Part shown: in pieces, positions 1 through 7,395 of the stretch
How the letters are laid out: each line of letters opens with the position of its first letter
Numbering within the stretch: position 1 is the stretch's first letter
Program-made: the position numbers and the translations under genes
Assembly: GCA_024694365.1 (NCBI GenBank)
Contig: JAILJX010000093.1
Coordinates: 1 to 64,000 of the forward strand
Source of the DNA: Kiritimatiellia bacterium
Lineage (GTDB): Bacteria > Verrucomicrobiota > Kiritimatiellia > RFP12 > UBA1067
Direction of reading: 5' to 3'
DNA length: 64,000 nucleotides
The notes under the pieces: model-generated
The model's database searches: none
What the model was told of the DNA's origin: nothing
What the model saw: the letters and a program-made list of their open reading frames with translations, nothing else

Positions 1-156
1 CAAAACAGCGTCTCCTGATTATGGTTGAAAAGTGCGAAGCCGTGGAGCGGTAGCGAGAACATCAACCGTCGGAGTTTTTCCAAAACCGCGCAGAGGGTCG
101 CAAAGGTTCGGCAGCCCAAAGTAAAATTGGGGAACCTCCAAGGCGTGAATTTTCCT

Positions 157-1572
157 TTATCGGTCAACTTTGCCCAGCCACGGATCGTCAAGCGGTTCTG
201 CGGGCGCTTGAGGGGCAGGCCTGTCCAGCGGATCGCATGAGGCAATATATTTCCGGAGAAGGAATGTAAGATAATATGGGAGTGCCAAAACATTGTTAGC
301 CCAGCCGATGTTGCCGCTATGCAGTTTAATGCCCCACCGTATGTCTTTGTACGCTTCACTGCTGATGAGCGTCTTCAAGCTTTGGGCCCGGCCGTCCGAT
401 GCCTTTACCTCGACGGGTATGAGATCGGTGTCGTTTCTGACGAAGAAGTCTTCTTCCAGCGTTGAATCGACCCGCTTGTAGAATACAAGTTGATACTCGA
501 GTTTCCGGAGGGCTTCTGCGACTATGTTCTCGTACAGTCCTCCCTTGTATATTCCAAGGTCTGCTCTCGCGCGGAGATTCATCTGCGCTTCATCGTCAAG
601 CATTGAAACCAGAAGCCCTGAGTCCGCCATGTAGAGCTTGAACTTCGATTCGTCGTAGTGCCCTTTTATCGGCAGGGACGGATGCGTCATCGAATGGCAG
701 ACGTTAACTACGCCGGCGTCTTCAAGCCATTCAATGCACCCGCGATAATCTGCGAAGCGGGCGCCCTTGGCGACTTTCGTTATCTGGAATTTTTTGTTTT
801 CCTGCGCAAGGCGGGGCGCAATATGGTCAAAGACGTTCAAAATCCGGGTTTGATCTACGCCCGTGGCATACTTGCGCACATCATCGCGATAGTCATGCAG
901 TATTTTCCTCTGCAAGGCAAGTGAATTCTCAAACGATCCCTTCTCGATGAATTCACCGACCACCCGCGGCATTCCGCCTATGACGCAAAAGTCCAAGAAT
1001 CTCGAAGACAGCACTTGATGCTCCAACTCGCTGAACGGCCGCTTATCCGCCATATGCGAAAAGATGTCGTCAAAAAAAGCATCGTCATAGCCGCGCGCGC
1101 GCATGAATTCTTCGAAATCGAATGAGCGCAGGGTATAGTCTTCCTGAAATCCGACAGCAATGCTTCTGATGTGTTTACAGTGGATTCCAAGAAGCGATCC
1201 GCTGGCAATCACGTCAAACCGCCCATCCTGCTTGAAGAACTTGAATGTCGTTGCGATGTCGGGAAACTCCTGTATCTCGTCAAAAAAGATGAGCGTCTTC
1301 CCCGTGATGAATCGGCATGAAGGATCGATAAGCGATATCGCCTTGACGACTTCGCTAGCGCCATAGCCATTCTGTATGATGCCTTTGAATTCGGGTCTTT
1401 CGACGAAATTGATTTCGATGAAGCTCTCGTATGAACGCCTGGCAAAGTTTCGGATAGCCTCGGTCTTGCCGACCTGGCGCGCCCCTTTTACAATCAAGGG
1501 GAAATGCGAATCCCTCGCCCTCCATGCGGGCAGGAAGTCGTCAATTTTCCGCTTTAGATATGTTGTTTCCAT
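157..1572 (-). CDS. AAA_14/DUF4143 family ATPase
   Basis: This 471-residue protein belongs to the AAA_14 plus DUF4143 ATPases, a prokaryotic family of unknown physiological role that often occurs as isolated, mobile single genes. The Walker A loop GARQVGKT is at residues 30-37 and the Walker B strand LIFFDE at 94-99; the DUF4143 region fills the C-terminal half. ATG 1572 lies 29 bases behind an extended -10 element and has AGAAAGG ahead of it. The gene stands alone, back to back with a LamG gene, and is visibly less GC-rich than genes further right, which suggests separate acquisition. The last 20 or so residues are rich in proline and aspartate and are not part of the usual fold. Beyond ATP binding I assign no function. 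Confidence 0.85.
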   Translation of the reverse strand: METTYLKRKIDDFLPAWRARDSHFPLIVKGARQVGKTEAIRNFARRSYESFIEINFVERPEFKGIIQNGYGASEVVKAISLIDPSCRFITGKTLIFFDEIQEFPDIATTFKFFKQDGRFDVIASGSLLGIHCKHIRSIAVGFQEDYTLRSFDFEEFMRARGYDDAFFDDIFSHMADKRPFSELEHQVLSSRFLDFCVIGGMPRVVGEFIEKGSFENSLALQRKILHDYRDDVRKYATGVDQTRILNVFDHIAPRLAQENKKFQITKVAKGARFADYRGCIEWLEDAGVVNVCHSMTHPSLPIKGHYDESKFKLYMADSGLLVSMLDDEAQMNLRARADLGIYKGGLYENIVAEALRKLEYQLVFYKRVDSTLEEDFFVRNDTDLIPVEVKASDGRAQSLKTLISSEAYKDIRWGIKLHSGNIGWANNVLALPYYLTFLLRKYIASCDPLDRPAPQAPAEPLDDPWLGKVDR

Positions 1573-1601
1573 AAATGGCCTTTCTAGCGCCGAACACGGA
1601 G

Positions 1602-1610
1602 ATTATATCA
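1602..1610 (-). promoter_or_regulatory. extended -10 (TGATATAAT) for the AAA ATPase gene
   Basis: The reverse complement reads TGATATAAT. It ends 29 bases before the ATG at 1572, leaving a leader of about 22 bases with an AGAAAGG tract. No -35 box is evident. Confidence 0.6.
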
Positions 1611-1634
1611 TATTTACGAATAGCTGCGCAAGGC

Positions 1635-1689
1635 TGACCACAAAAAAATGAGCCATCTTTGGGCCTCTGACCACAAAAAAATGAGCCAT
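1635..1689. repeat. Two tandem copies of a 22-bp repeat, period 33 bp
   Basis: A 22-bp unit beginning TGACCACAAAAAAATG occurs perfectly at 1635-1656 and 1668-1689, separated by 11 bases. It lies in the 246-base gap between the divergent ATPase and LamG genes, upstream of both promoters. It could be a pair of protein-binding sites or the remnant of an inserted element; I recognise neither. Confidence 0.7.
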
Positions 1690-1802
1690 TCGGCTCCTTG
1701 CGCCACCTCGCGCCGCCAGCGAACACGCTTTCTGGCGATGCATTTTTCCATCGCTACCGTAAAATATGCAGAGGCAAAACCTGCATAGCGGGGGCAGAAA
1801 TA

Positions 1803-1811
1803 TGATATAAT
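1803..1811 (+). promoter_or_regulatory. extended -10 (TGATATAAT) for the first LamG gene
   Basis: TGATATAAT ends 7 bases before ATG 1819, so the predicted transcription start is at the start codon (leaderless). The 20 bases around it closely match the promoter of the inverted paralog at 4790-4798. Confidence 0.75.
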
Positions 1812-1818
1812 ATCCACT

Positions 1819-2868
1819 ATGAAAATCATAAACATCCTTTCCTTAGCCACGATTGCGTTTGCGCTCGAGGCGTCGGCAGTGACTACCGCCACCCTTTCGC
1901 TCAAGGATGGCTCTACGCTTAAGGCCGAACTCAAAACCGAAAAGATCGCCTGCTCGACTATCTTCGCGAAGGCTCTCGGTTTGGAGCCTACGATAGTGAA
2001 GTCGATTTCATTCTCTGGCAAGGAAGACGAGGCCAAGATAGAGCTCACGAATGGCGATAAGCTCACGGCCTCGATAGAGAACCCTTCCTTCAAAGTCTCT
2101 TCCATGCTTGGAGAGCTTGATATTCCGAAGGCGACTATCCGCTCGATGACCCTCACCACCCGCGAAGGCGTAGCGCCTGGCGCTGGGGATGGGCTCGTAT
2201 TCCACTGCACCTTTGATGACGAAGCGGCCGTCACTTCGCCAGCCGTCGGCCATGCTGGGAAGCTTGAGCTCGGCACCATTGCTCAGGGAAGAGGCAAAGA
2301 AGGCAATGGCGCCCTTCTCGTTCAGCCCAGAGTCGAGGGAGCTCATTTCGAATTCCCGGCCGGCACTTTCGGCAAAGAGGGCACGATTGAATTCTGGGCC
2401 AAGTTCGAAAGCGGCAAAACGGAGTTCTCGACAGGCGGAGACCCAAGGTTTTTGGTGTTGGCAACTTCCGATGGGCGGGAATTCGGAGGATTTGAGTTCG
2501 CTTCCAATGATGGAGCGGGTAATTCAGGCCTTTGCGCAACGTATGCAGGACTTCACTGCTTCTCAAAGACGGGTTATTCGTACATGATGGCCTATTCGGA
2601 CGTCTTCAAAGGCGAAAATTTTAATGGTTGGCACGAATATGCTATGGTATGGACGGCGCAAAGACTCTCAGCATACATCGACGGGAAGCGCGTGTCCATC
2701 AGAGAGGGTACTATTGACCTTCCGACAATTGAGCGCCTCTCCCAGATGTCCGTATTCCTCGATGTCCCCCTCAATCGCACCTGGGGCAAGTCATTCAACA
2801 ACAAGTCGGCCTTCTTGATGGACGAGCTTAAAGTATACAGCTACGCCAGGGAACCCGTCGAACTTTGA
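1819..2868 (+). CDS. Secreted LamG-domain protein (paralog 1)
   Basis: This 349-residue protein has a signal peptide (about residues 1-20, ending at ALEASA) followed by two short beta-type motifs, LKDGSTLKAEL and LTNGDKLTASI. A C-terminal LamG/concanavalin-like lectin fold starts near residue 120 (GLVFHCTFDDEA) and ends with FLMDELKVYSYAR, a typical last strand of LamG domains. LamG domains bind carbohydrate or protein ligands outside the cell, but no ligand can be named. It is paralogous to the genes at 3739-4782 and 9062-9394. Its mRNA is predicted to be leaderless. The stop overlaps the next start as TGATG, coupling it to the glycosyltransferase. Confidence 0.85.
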   Translation: MKIINILSLATIAFALEASAVTTATLSLKDGSTLKAELKTEKIACSTIFAKALGLEPTIVKSISFSGKEDEAKIELTNGDKLTASIENPSFKVSSMLGELDIPKATIRSMTLTTREGVAPGAGDGLVFHCTFDDEAAVTSPAVGHAGKLELGTIAQGRGKEGNGALLVQPRVEGAHFEFPAGTFGKEGTIEFWAKFESGKTEFSTGGDPRFLVLATSDGREFGGFEFASNDGAGNSGLCATYAGLHCFSKTGYSYMMAYSDVFKGENFNGWHEYAMVWTAQRLSAYIDGKRVSIREGTIDLPTIERLSQMSVFLDVPLNRTWGKSFNNKSAFLMDELKVYSYAREPVEL

Positions 2869-3749
2869 TGCTTGATCCGAATAGCCTGTCCCTTTGCAAG
2901 GAGCTGTCCGTCGTCATCGTGACGTGGAATGGCGACAGCCTTCTCAAGGAATGTCTAGAGTCCATCGGACGGGTCTACGGCTCCTCGCTCGAAATCATAG
3001 TGGTCGACAATGCCGATTCACAGGCCACCCGAGAGCTCGTATCTTCATTAGAGTCTGTGCGATATGTCCCTTCTCCCGGAAATCCAGGTTTCGCAGGGGG
3101 CAACAATATCGGCGTAAAGGCAACGACTCGGCCTTATATTCTTCTTCTCAATAACGACACCGTAATACACGGAGACTCTTTCTCTAGCCTTGTCGCCTTT
3201 CTCAAGAACCACGCCAGAGCAGGCATAGTGCAGGGGACGATGAACATCCCGTCTCTCGGCAACGGACTTGACGATTGCGGCGTCATGATGACGCCGTTCG
3301 GCATTCAGCGTCATTTGCACCGAGGCGAGAAAACCGCTACGGCCAAGCTTTCGCCGCAAAAGGTGTTTGCCGCAAAAGGCGCCATGATGATGATCAAACG
3401 CGAGGCTCTGGATGAGCTCGGTTTCCTCTTTTACGATCATTTCTGGTCGTACTACGAGGAGACCGACTTTTGCCACAGGGCGAGGAATGCCGGCTGGGAG
3501 ACATGGTTCGTCCCCACCATCCCGATCGACCATCTCTGCGGCGCCACTTCTTCCAAGTTCGACAACAGTAAGGTCTGGCGGCGCTACTTCAGGAACATTC
3601 TGTTCTCATTCTGGAAGAATTTTGGGTTCTTCGGGCGTGTTTTCACGCTGCCTTCATTCGCCTGCGCAGCGTTCATCAGATCCCCATCCGCATTGTGCGG
3701 GGCTATTTCCGACTTGATCAGCAACCGCCCTGCCGACTTCAAAGGCTGA
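2868..3749 (+). CDS. Family 2 glycosyltransferase
   Basis: This 293-residue GT2 enzyme (GT-A fold) resembles the WbbL/rhamnosyltransferase group, which transfers sugars from nucleotide donors during cell-surface polysaccharide or glycoprotein assembly. Visible motifs are VVIVTWNG (residues 15-22), VVDNADS (45-51), GFAGGNNIG (74-82) and the metal-binding NND (95-97). I chose ATG 2868 because it overlaps the LamG stop as TGATG; an in-frame TTG at 2865 is less likely. It ends 11 bases inside the convergent LamG gene. Lying between two inverted LamG paralogs, it may modify surface material related to them, but the acceptor is unknown. Confidence 0.85.
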   Translation: MLDPNSLSLCKELSVVIVTWNGDSLLKECLESIGRVYGSSLEIIVVDNADSQATRELVSSLESVRYVPSPGNPGFAGGNNIGVKATTRPYILLLNNDTVIHGDSFSSLVAFLKNHARAGIVQGTMNIPSLGNGLDDCGVMMTPFGIQRHLHRGEKTATAKLSPQKVFAAKGAMMMIKREALDELGFLFYDHFWSYYEETDFCHRARNAGWETWFVPTIPIDHLCGATSSKFDNSKVWRRYFRNILFSFWKNFGFFGRVFTLPSFACAAFIRSPSALCGAISDLISNRPADFKG

Positions 3750-4782
3750 AGTCAGTCTTGGCCCAGTTCCAGATTTTAAGCTCATCCAAAACGAACGGCG
3801 TATTGGGCTCGGTATTCGAGAGAATGTCGTTCGCGTTGGGAAGCCCCATCTCGAAGGAAGCGGCTTTCAGCTTTTCTCCGTTAAGGACATCACCTTCATA
3901 CTTTATCAAATCGATTGGTTTCCCGTCGATAAATGCGGTCATCTTGCTTTTTGTCCACGAAAAGGCATAGTGGTGCCAGGCATTTATATCCTTTCCGACT
4001 ATCGTCTCATATCCAAACCGACCGCCCAGCCTTCCGTCGTAGATATAGCTATAGCCAAGGCATCTCACGCAAAATCCACCACGCCCCGCTCCATTGTTGG
4101 AAGAATACTCGACCGTGAAACATCCCGCAGGCGATCGTATGAAGATCATTCGAGGATCACAGTCGCGGAAATAGGGCTTTGTCGTTTCAAGTCTTGCCCA
4201 GAACTCTATGCAGCCCTCCTCTCCAAATGTGCCCTGAGGCAAAGTGAAGTATCCTGCGCTTCCGCCTTTAGGCACATAAACGGCGCCCCCTACTTTGCCC
4301 TCAACGAATTTTCCAGTCGCCAGCTTTCCCCCCGGCCCTGCGGCAGGCGAAGTTATCGACGCTTCGTCGTCGAAGGTGCAATGGAAGACGAGGCCATTAT
4401 CCGCGAAAAGGAGCTCTTTGGCGGGCGAGAGAGCGATTTTCCTTATCTTCTCCTTCGGGATGTCGAGCTCGCCGAGCATTGAGGATACCTTGAAGGAAGG
4501 ATTGTCGATAGAGGCGGTTAGAGTGTCGCCGTTGACGAGCTCTACCTTCGCCTCGCCTTCCTTGCCGGTGAAGGCGATAGTTTTTACGATTGCCGCGTCC
4601 AGCCCTAGCGCCTTCGCAAAGACTGTCGAGCATGCGATCTTCTCGGTTTTGAGTTCAGCCTTCAGAGTCGAGCCGTCCTTGAGCGAGAGCGTGACGCCAG
4701 TTGCTGCCGCCGCCTCAAGCGCAAGCGCGATCGTGGCAAAGGACGCGATCGTGGCAAAGGAAAGGATGTGTGCGATTTTCAT
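3739..4782 (-). CDS. Secreted LamG-domain protein (paralog 2)
   Basis: This 347-residue protein is a close paralog of the LamG gene at 1819-2868. It has a signal peptide within the first 27 residues (containing a short ATIASFATIA repeat), two beta motifs (LKDGSTLKAEL and LVNGDTLTASI), then a LamG domain from GLVFHCTFDDEA to FVLDELKIWNWAK. Homology extends into the promoter, so the duplication carried its regulatory DNA with it. The start at 4782 is 7 bases from a TGATATAAT box, which predicts a leaderless transcript. Its 3' end overlaps the convergent glycosyltransferase by 11 bases. The ligand is unknown. Confidence 0.85.
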   Translation of the reverse strand: MKIAHILSFATIASFATIALALEAAAATGVTLSLKDGSTLKAELKTEKIACSTVFAKALGLDAAIVKTIAFTGKEGEAKVELVNGDTLTASIDNPSFKVSSMLGELDIPKEKIRKIALSPAKELLFADNGLVFHCTFDDEASITSPAAGPGGKLATGKFVEGKVGGAVYVPKGGSAGYFTLPQGTFGEEGCIEFWARLETTKPYFRDCDPRMIFIRSPAGCFTVEYSSNNGAGRGGFCVRCLGYSYIYDGRLGGRFGYETIVGKDINAWHHYAFSWTKSKMTAFIDGKPIDLIKYEGDVLNGEKLKAASFEMGLPNANDILSNTEPNTPFVLDELKIWNWAKTDFSL

Positions 4783-4789
4783 ATTGGGT

Positions 4790-4798
4790 ATTATATCA
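4790..4798 (-). promoter_or_regulatory. extended -10 (TGATATAAT) for the second LamG gene
   Basis: The box ends 7 bases before ATG 4782. The segment GAAATATGATATAATA is shared with the promoter at 1803-1811, so it was duplicated together with the gene. Confidence 0.75.
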
Positions 4799-4810
4799 TA
4801 TTTCCGCCTG

Positions 4811-6280
4811 CTAAAAGCGGAGAATCAGGCTTTCATCATCGGAGAAGGCGTTCGAATCCTCGAGCCTCCGCCGCAGGGCGCCGAAATCGTCCGCCTTCAT
4901 AAGCCGGCTGAAATCCCAAAGTCTGCCCATCGCCTCCACAAGCACCGACGCTTCTCCTTCGCGGGAGAGCTTTCGCAGGGCTCCGATGTAATCGGGCCGG
5001 AATACGGTCGGGACGATTATCTTTGCGCGGCCCGCAGCTACGAGTTCCGCGTTCATCATTATGCGGGATATGCGTCCGTTCCCGTCGGCGAAGGGATGCA
5101 CTTCGCTCGTGACAAAAAGCGAAAAAACAGCCCTGGCGAATGGATGCCGCAAGCAGCGCGACATGTCGAAAGCCCTTTTCAAAGTCCCTCTGACGCGCTC
5201 GGGAGCGACAAAATGCGTCTCGCCGGCCCTGTTCTCCCTCGTCTTGAACATGCCGGGCCTGCTCGACGGGCGACCCGACATGACAACCCTGTGGCGCCCG
5301 CGCAGAATATCGAGAAACTCTTCGCCCGTCTTCGCCTGCCGCGACATTTCAAGGCGATTTGAGGCTATCGCGTAAGTTCCGAGGATATCGTGGCTGTCGG
5401 CATCGCGCTGAGGAATCGCAACGCCGGTCTCCACAATGCGACGCGCCTCGTCAAGCTCAAATTCCGTTCCCTCGATACAATTCGAGAAATAGCTTTCGAA
5501 AAAAGCGAACGTCGAGAAAGCCCTGTCCGTGACGTTGACTTCCGCCCAATCGGGGAAATCCATCCTCGCAAGCCTCTCTATAAGCCGGCCGAATATATCT
5601 ATCCTAGGGCTGTCGAACGGCTCTCCCGCAGCCCGGGCCAGCGCGACAGGGGAATTGAGGACATCGACCGGGCGCGTCGACTGCAGCGCCCCCGCAATGC
5701 GGTCAAGCCGCGAAAACTCTGCGCCGTGTCCGGTCGCGAGGGCGACGGCGCGCGCTTCATCGCGCAACTTGTTGAGCGCGGCTTCTCCACCCGCGGCCAA
5801 CACGGCTTCAAGCCGTTCTTCAACGGCCTCGATTCCGGCACTCTTCCGGACGCCACCCTGAGTCCGGTCCGGCTCCAGATTCTCCAAAAGCGCCCGCGCA
5901 TGCGAAGATACGCCGAGCCCTTCCATGAACGGGTAATCGGAGTCTAGCGATGCGGGCGTCGCCAGAAAGTGGATGACCACACCGGGCAGAGCGACCTTCT
6001 TCGTATACTTATAGGCGAGAAAGACATGTCCGTCATGCGGCGCATATTCCAGCGCAGTGCGGTGGCACAGCCTGGCCCCCGGCCAAAGGCGGCCGACAAT
6101 CGTCCAAAGATTGCGCCGGACGATGTTTTCTGGAGAATCGGTAAGATTCGTGGTATAAACGCGACTAGCCAGCTTTACGACCCGACCTTGCTGCTTTAGG
6201 CTGGACAGCAATTTAGCGATGTCGGGCCTTGTCGACCCGATTATTACTTCGTTAAGAATCTGTAGTTTTTTTTCTAACAT
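4811..6280 (-). CDS. Fic-domain protein with an N-terminal winged-helix-like region
   Basis: This 489-residue protein carries the Fic signature HPFADGNGR at residues 395-403. Fic enzymes usually transfer AMP, or sometimes another phosphate-containing group, to target hydroxyls. An inhibitory motif of the form S/TxxxE(G/N) is visible as S266-NCI-E270-G271, ahead of the Fic core, so this looks like a self-inhibited class II Fic protein. Residues 1-100 resemble the AbiEi/COG5340-type winged-helix region found in type IV antitoxins; this is a weaker call. ATG 6280 has AAGAAGG upstream and a 29-base gap to a TGGTATAAT box. It lies downstream of a nucleotidyltransferase gene, suggesting a defence or toxin-like module. 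Confidence 0.85.
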   Translation of the reverse strand: MLEKKLQILNEVIIGSTRPDIAKLLSSLKQQGRVVKLASRVYTTNLTDSPENIVRRNLWTIVGRLWPGARLCHRTALEYAPHDGHVFLAYKYTKKVALPGVVIHFLATPASLDSDYPFMEGLGVSSHARALLENLEPDRTQGGVRKSAGIEAVEERLEAVLAAGGEAALNKLRDEARAVALATGHGAEFSRLDRIAGALQSTRPVDVLNSPVALARAAGEPFDSPRIDIFGRLIERLARMDFPDWAEVNVTDRAFSTFAFFESYFSNCIEGTEFELDEARRIVETGVAIPQRDADSHDILGTYAIASNRLEMSRQAKTGEEFLDILRGRHRVVMSGRPSSRPGMFKTRENRAGETHFVAPERVRGTLKRAFDMSRCLRHPFARAVFSLFVTSEVHPFADGNGRISRIMMNAELVAAGRAKIIVPTVFRPDYIGALRKLSREGEASVLVEAMGRLWDFSRLMKADDFGALRRRLEDSNAFSDDESLILRF

Positions 6281-6288
6281 CAGCCTTC

Positions 6289-6374
6289 TTTCGGCAATAT
6301 TTTTCCAACATTATACCATATTTCGGGTATAACTTTCCATCATGAACTGATTTTCGGCAATATTTTTCCAACAT
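6289..6374. repeat. 23-bp perfect direct repeat around the Fic gene start
   Basis: The same 23 bases, beginning TTTCGGCAATATTTTTCC, occur at 6289-6311 and 6352-6374, 63 bases apart. On the minus strand each copy begins ATGTTGGAAAAA, close to the real Fic start (ATGTTAGAAAAA). The -10 box at 6310-6318 directly abuts the first copy. The repeats may be binding sites for the N-terminal winged-helix region, or traces of a local duplication of the gene start. Confidence 0.75.
6310..6318 (-). promoter_or_regulatory. extended -10 (TGGTATAAT) for the Fic gene
   Basis: TGGTATAAT ends 29 bases before ATG 6280. The leader contains AAGAAGG, a good ribosome-binding site. The box lies between the two 23-bp repeats and overlaps the end of the first. 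Confidence 0.6.
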
Positions 6375-6562
6375 CAGGCTGGAGATATGCCGAATTTCGG
6401 CGAGCGTTCGCCGGCGAAAGCCTTCCTCAGCCTAGCCTCGGCGCTGCCGAAACCGGTCTTCCGCCGCGAAGGCGCATCAAGGCCGAGAGCCCTGAGCCTC
6501 GCGCGCTTCGCTTCGCGCGAAGCCTTCCATTCTTCCCAGCCTATGACTATCTGCCTAGCCAC
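6374..6562 (-). CDS. Small basic protein coupled to a nucleotidyltransferase
   Basis: I propose a 62-residue product starting at GTG 6562, which overlaps the upstream gene's TAG stop by 8 bases (GTGGCTAG). The protein is strongly basic (WKASREAKRARLRALG) and has no recognisable domain. It lies between the nucleotidyltransferase and the Fic gene on the same strand, so it may be a third partner of that module. Its stop falls exactly at the distal 23-bp repeat. It could instead be a decayed tail or a non-coding stretch. Confidence 0.4.
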   Translation of the reverse strand: MARQIVIGWEEWKASREAKRARLRALGLDAPSRRKTGFGSAEARLRKAFAGERSPKFGISPA

Positions 6563-7136
6563 GTGAAATCTCCTCTTTGAGAGCCCTGAGCTCCGGCAGA
6601 ATCTTGAAGCCGGGGAGCGCCGCGAGCCGCTCCGCCTCACCCCAGTCGAAGTCCGAATCGGCGAGCGCCGCCGCCATCATCTGCCTCGCGGACGCGATGC
6701 ATTCCTTGTCCTGGGCGGCATACAGAACGCGCTCGACGAGTGCGTGTTCCGGCGGAAGGATGCGGACGTCGCCATATGGGGTGGAGAGGACCCTCTCGGC
6801 GAGGACAGTCTCGGATTCGAGAATGCCGAGAATATCGACATAGAGCCCGCAAATGATCCAATTCCGGCCGAGGCCCTTCCCTCCCAGCGACTCGGCGATT
6901 TCCTGCATGAGGCGCTGCGGTATGGCGCGGAGCGACTTTCGGCAGAAATCGATGTCGCCGCTCATGTAACCGCCCTCGGTATAGAATTCGACTGCGCTGC
7001 CGCCGACGACAACAAGCGGGAAACCGCGCTCCTGAAAGAGCGTGGTCACGAGTCCCGAGAGCTTCAAGGCGCGCTCCAGGAGATCGCCGGTCGCTTCGAT
7101 GTCGCGCCTGGCCTCATTTAGCCGAATTGCATCCAT
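6555..7136 (-). CDS. Nucleotidyltransferase-fold protein (AbiEii/DUF6036-like)
   Basis: This 193-residue protein shows the minimal nucleotidyltransferase signature: GGS at residues 45-47 followed by SGDIDF, with the metal-binding aspartates at 61 and 63. Such proteins are often the toxin half of type IV or MNT/HEPN-like toxin-antitoxin pairs, or are accessory nucleotidyltransferases. ATG 7136 is 9 bases from a TGGTAAAAT box, so the leader is at most two or three bases. It is followed by a small overlapping gene and then the Fic gene. The target is unknown, and assignment to AbiEii proper would need a profile search. Confidence 0.65.
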   Translation of the reverse strand: MDAIRLNEARRDIEATGDLLERALKLSGLVTTLFQERGFPLVVVGGSAVEFYTEGGYMSGDIDFCRKSLRAIPQRLMQEIAESLGGKGLGRNWIICGLYVDILGILESETVLAERVLSTPYGDVRILPPEHALVERVLYAAQDKECIASARQMMAAALADSDFDWGEAERLAALPGFKILPELRALKEEISRG

Positions 7137-7145
7137 ACGGTCGAT

Positions 7146-7154
7146 ATTTTACCA
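7146..7154 (-). promoter_or_regulatory. extended -10 (TGGTAAAAT) for the nucleotidyltransferase gene
   Basis: A one-mismatch version of the common box. Its hexamer ends 9 bases from ATG 7136. Confidence 0.5.
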
Positions 7155-7239
7155 CAAAAGGCGAAACCCCGTCAACAATCCATCATCCCCCAGGAATATC
7201 CCCAGTTTTTGACCCCTGAAATGAGTCGGATGCCTGATT

Positions 7240-7395
7240 TTATTGGGCGAGATTGTTCCATCTTACCCCATCAACAGATAGGCCTGTTGCATTGGCAAGT
7301 TCCGCCAATGTGACATCTGGCATAGAACGCATCACGTCCAATATTTTGTCACTGTTTTTCTTGGTAGTTTTCTTGGTAGTTTTCCGACCCTTCAT
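7240..7395 (-). CDS. Short helix-turn-helix protein coupled to the transposase (possibly truncated)
   Basis: This 51-residue product has a lysine-rich start (KGRKTTKKTTKK) followed by a winged-helix start, ILDVMRSMPDVTLAELANATGLSVDGVRW. It stops just after the recognition helix, where related domains continue with a two-strand wing. ATG 7395 overlaps the transposase stop as TGATG, so it is translationally coupled. It may bind DNA for the transposase, or be the cut-down remnant of a longer domain. The 100 bases downstream do not obviously restore the wing. Confidence 0.5.
   Translation of the reverse strand: MKGRKTTKKTTKKNSDKILDVMRSMPDVTLAELANATGLSVDGVRWNNLAQ

Noticed and set aside
25-240. 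A 71-codon frame at the left edge
   Set aside because: No family similarity, no start signal, and it overlaps the ATPase 3' end; bases 1-156 show nothing I can support.
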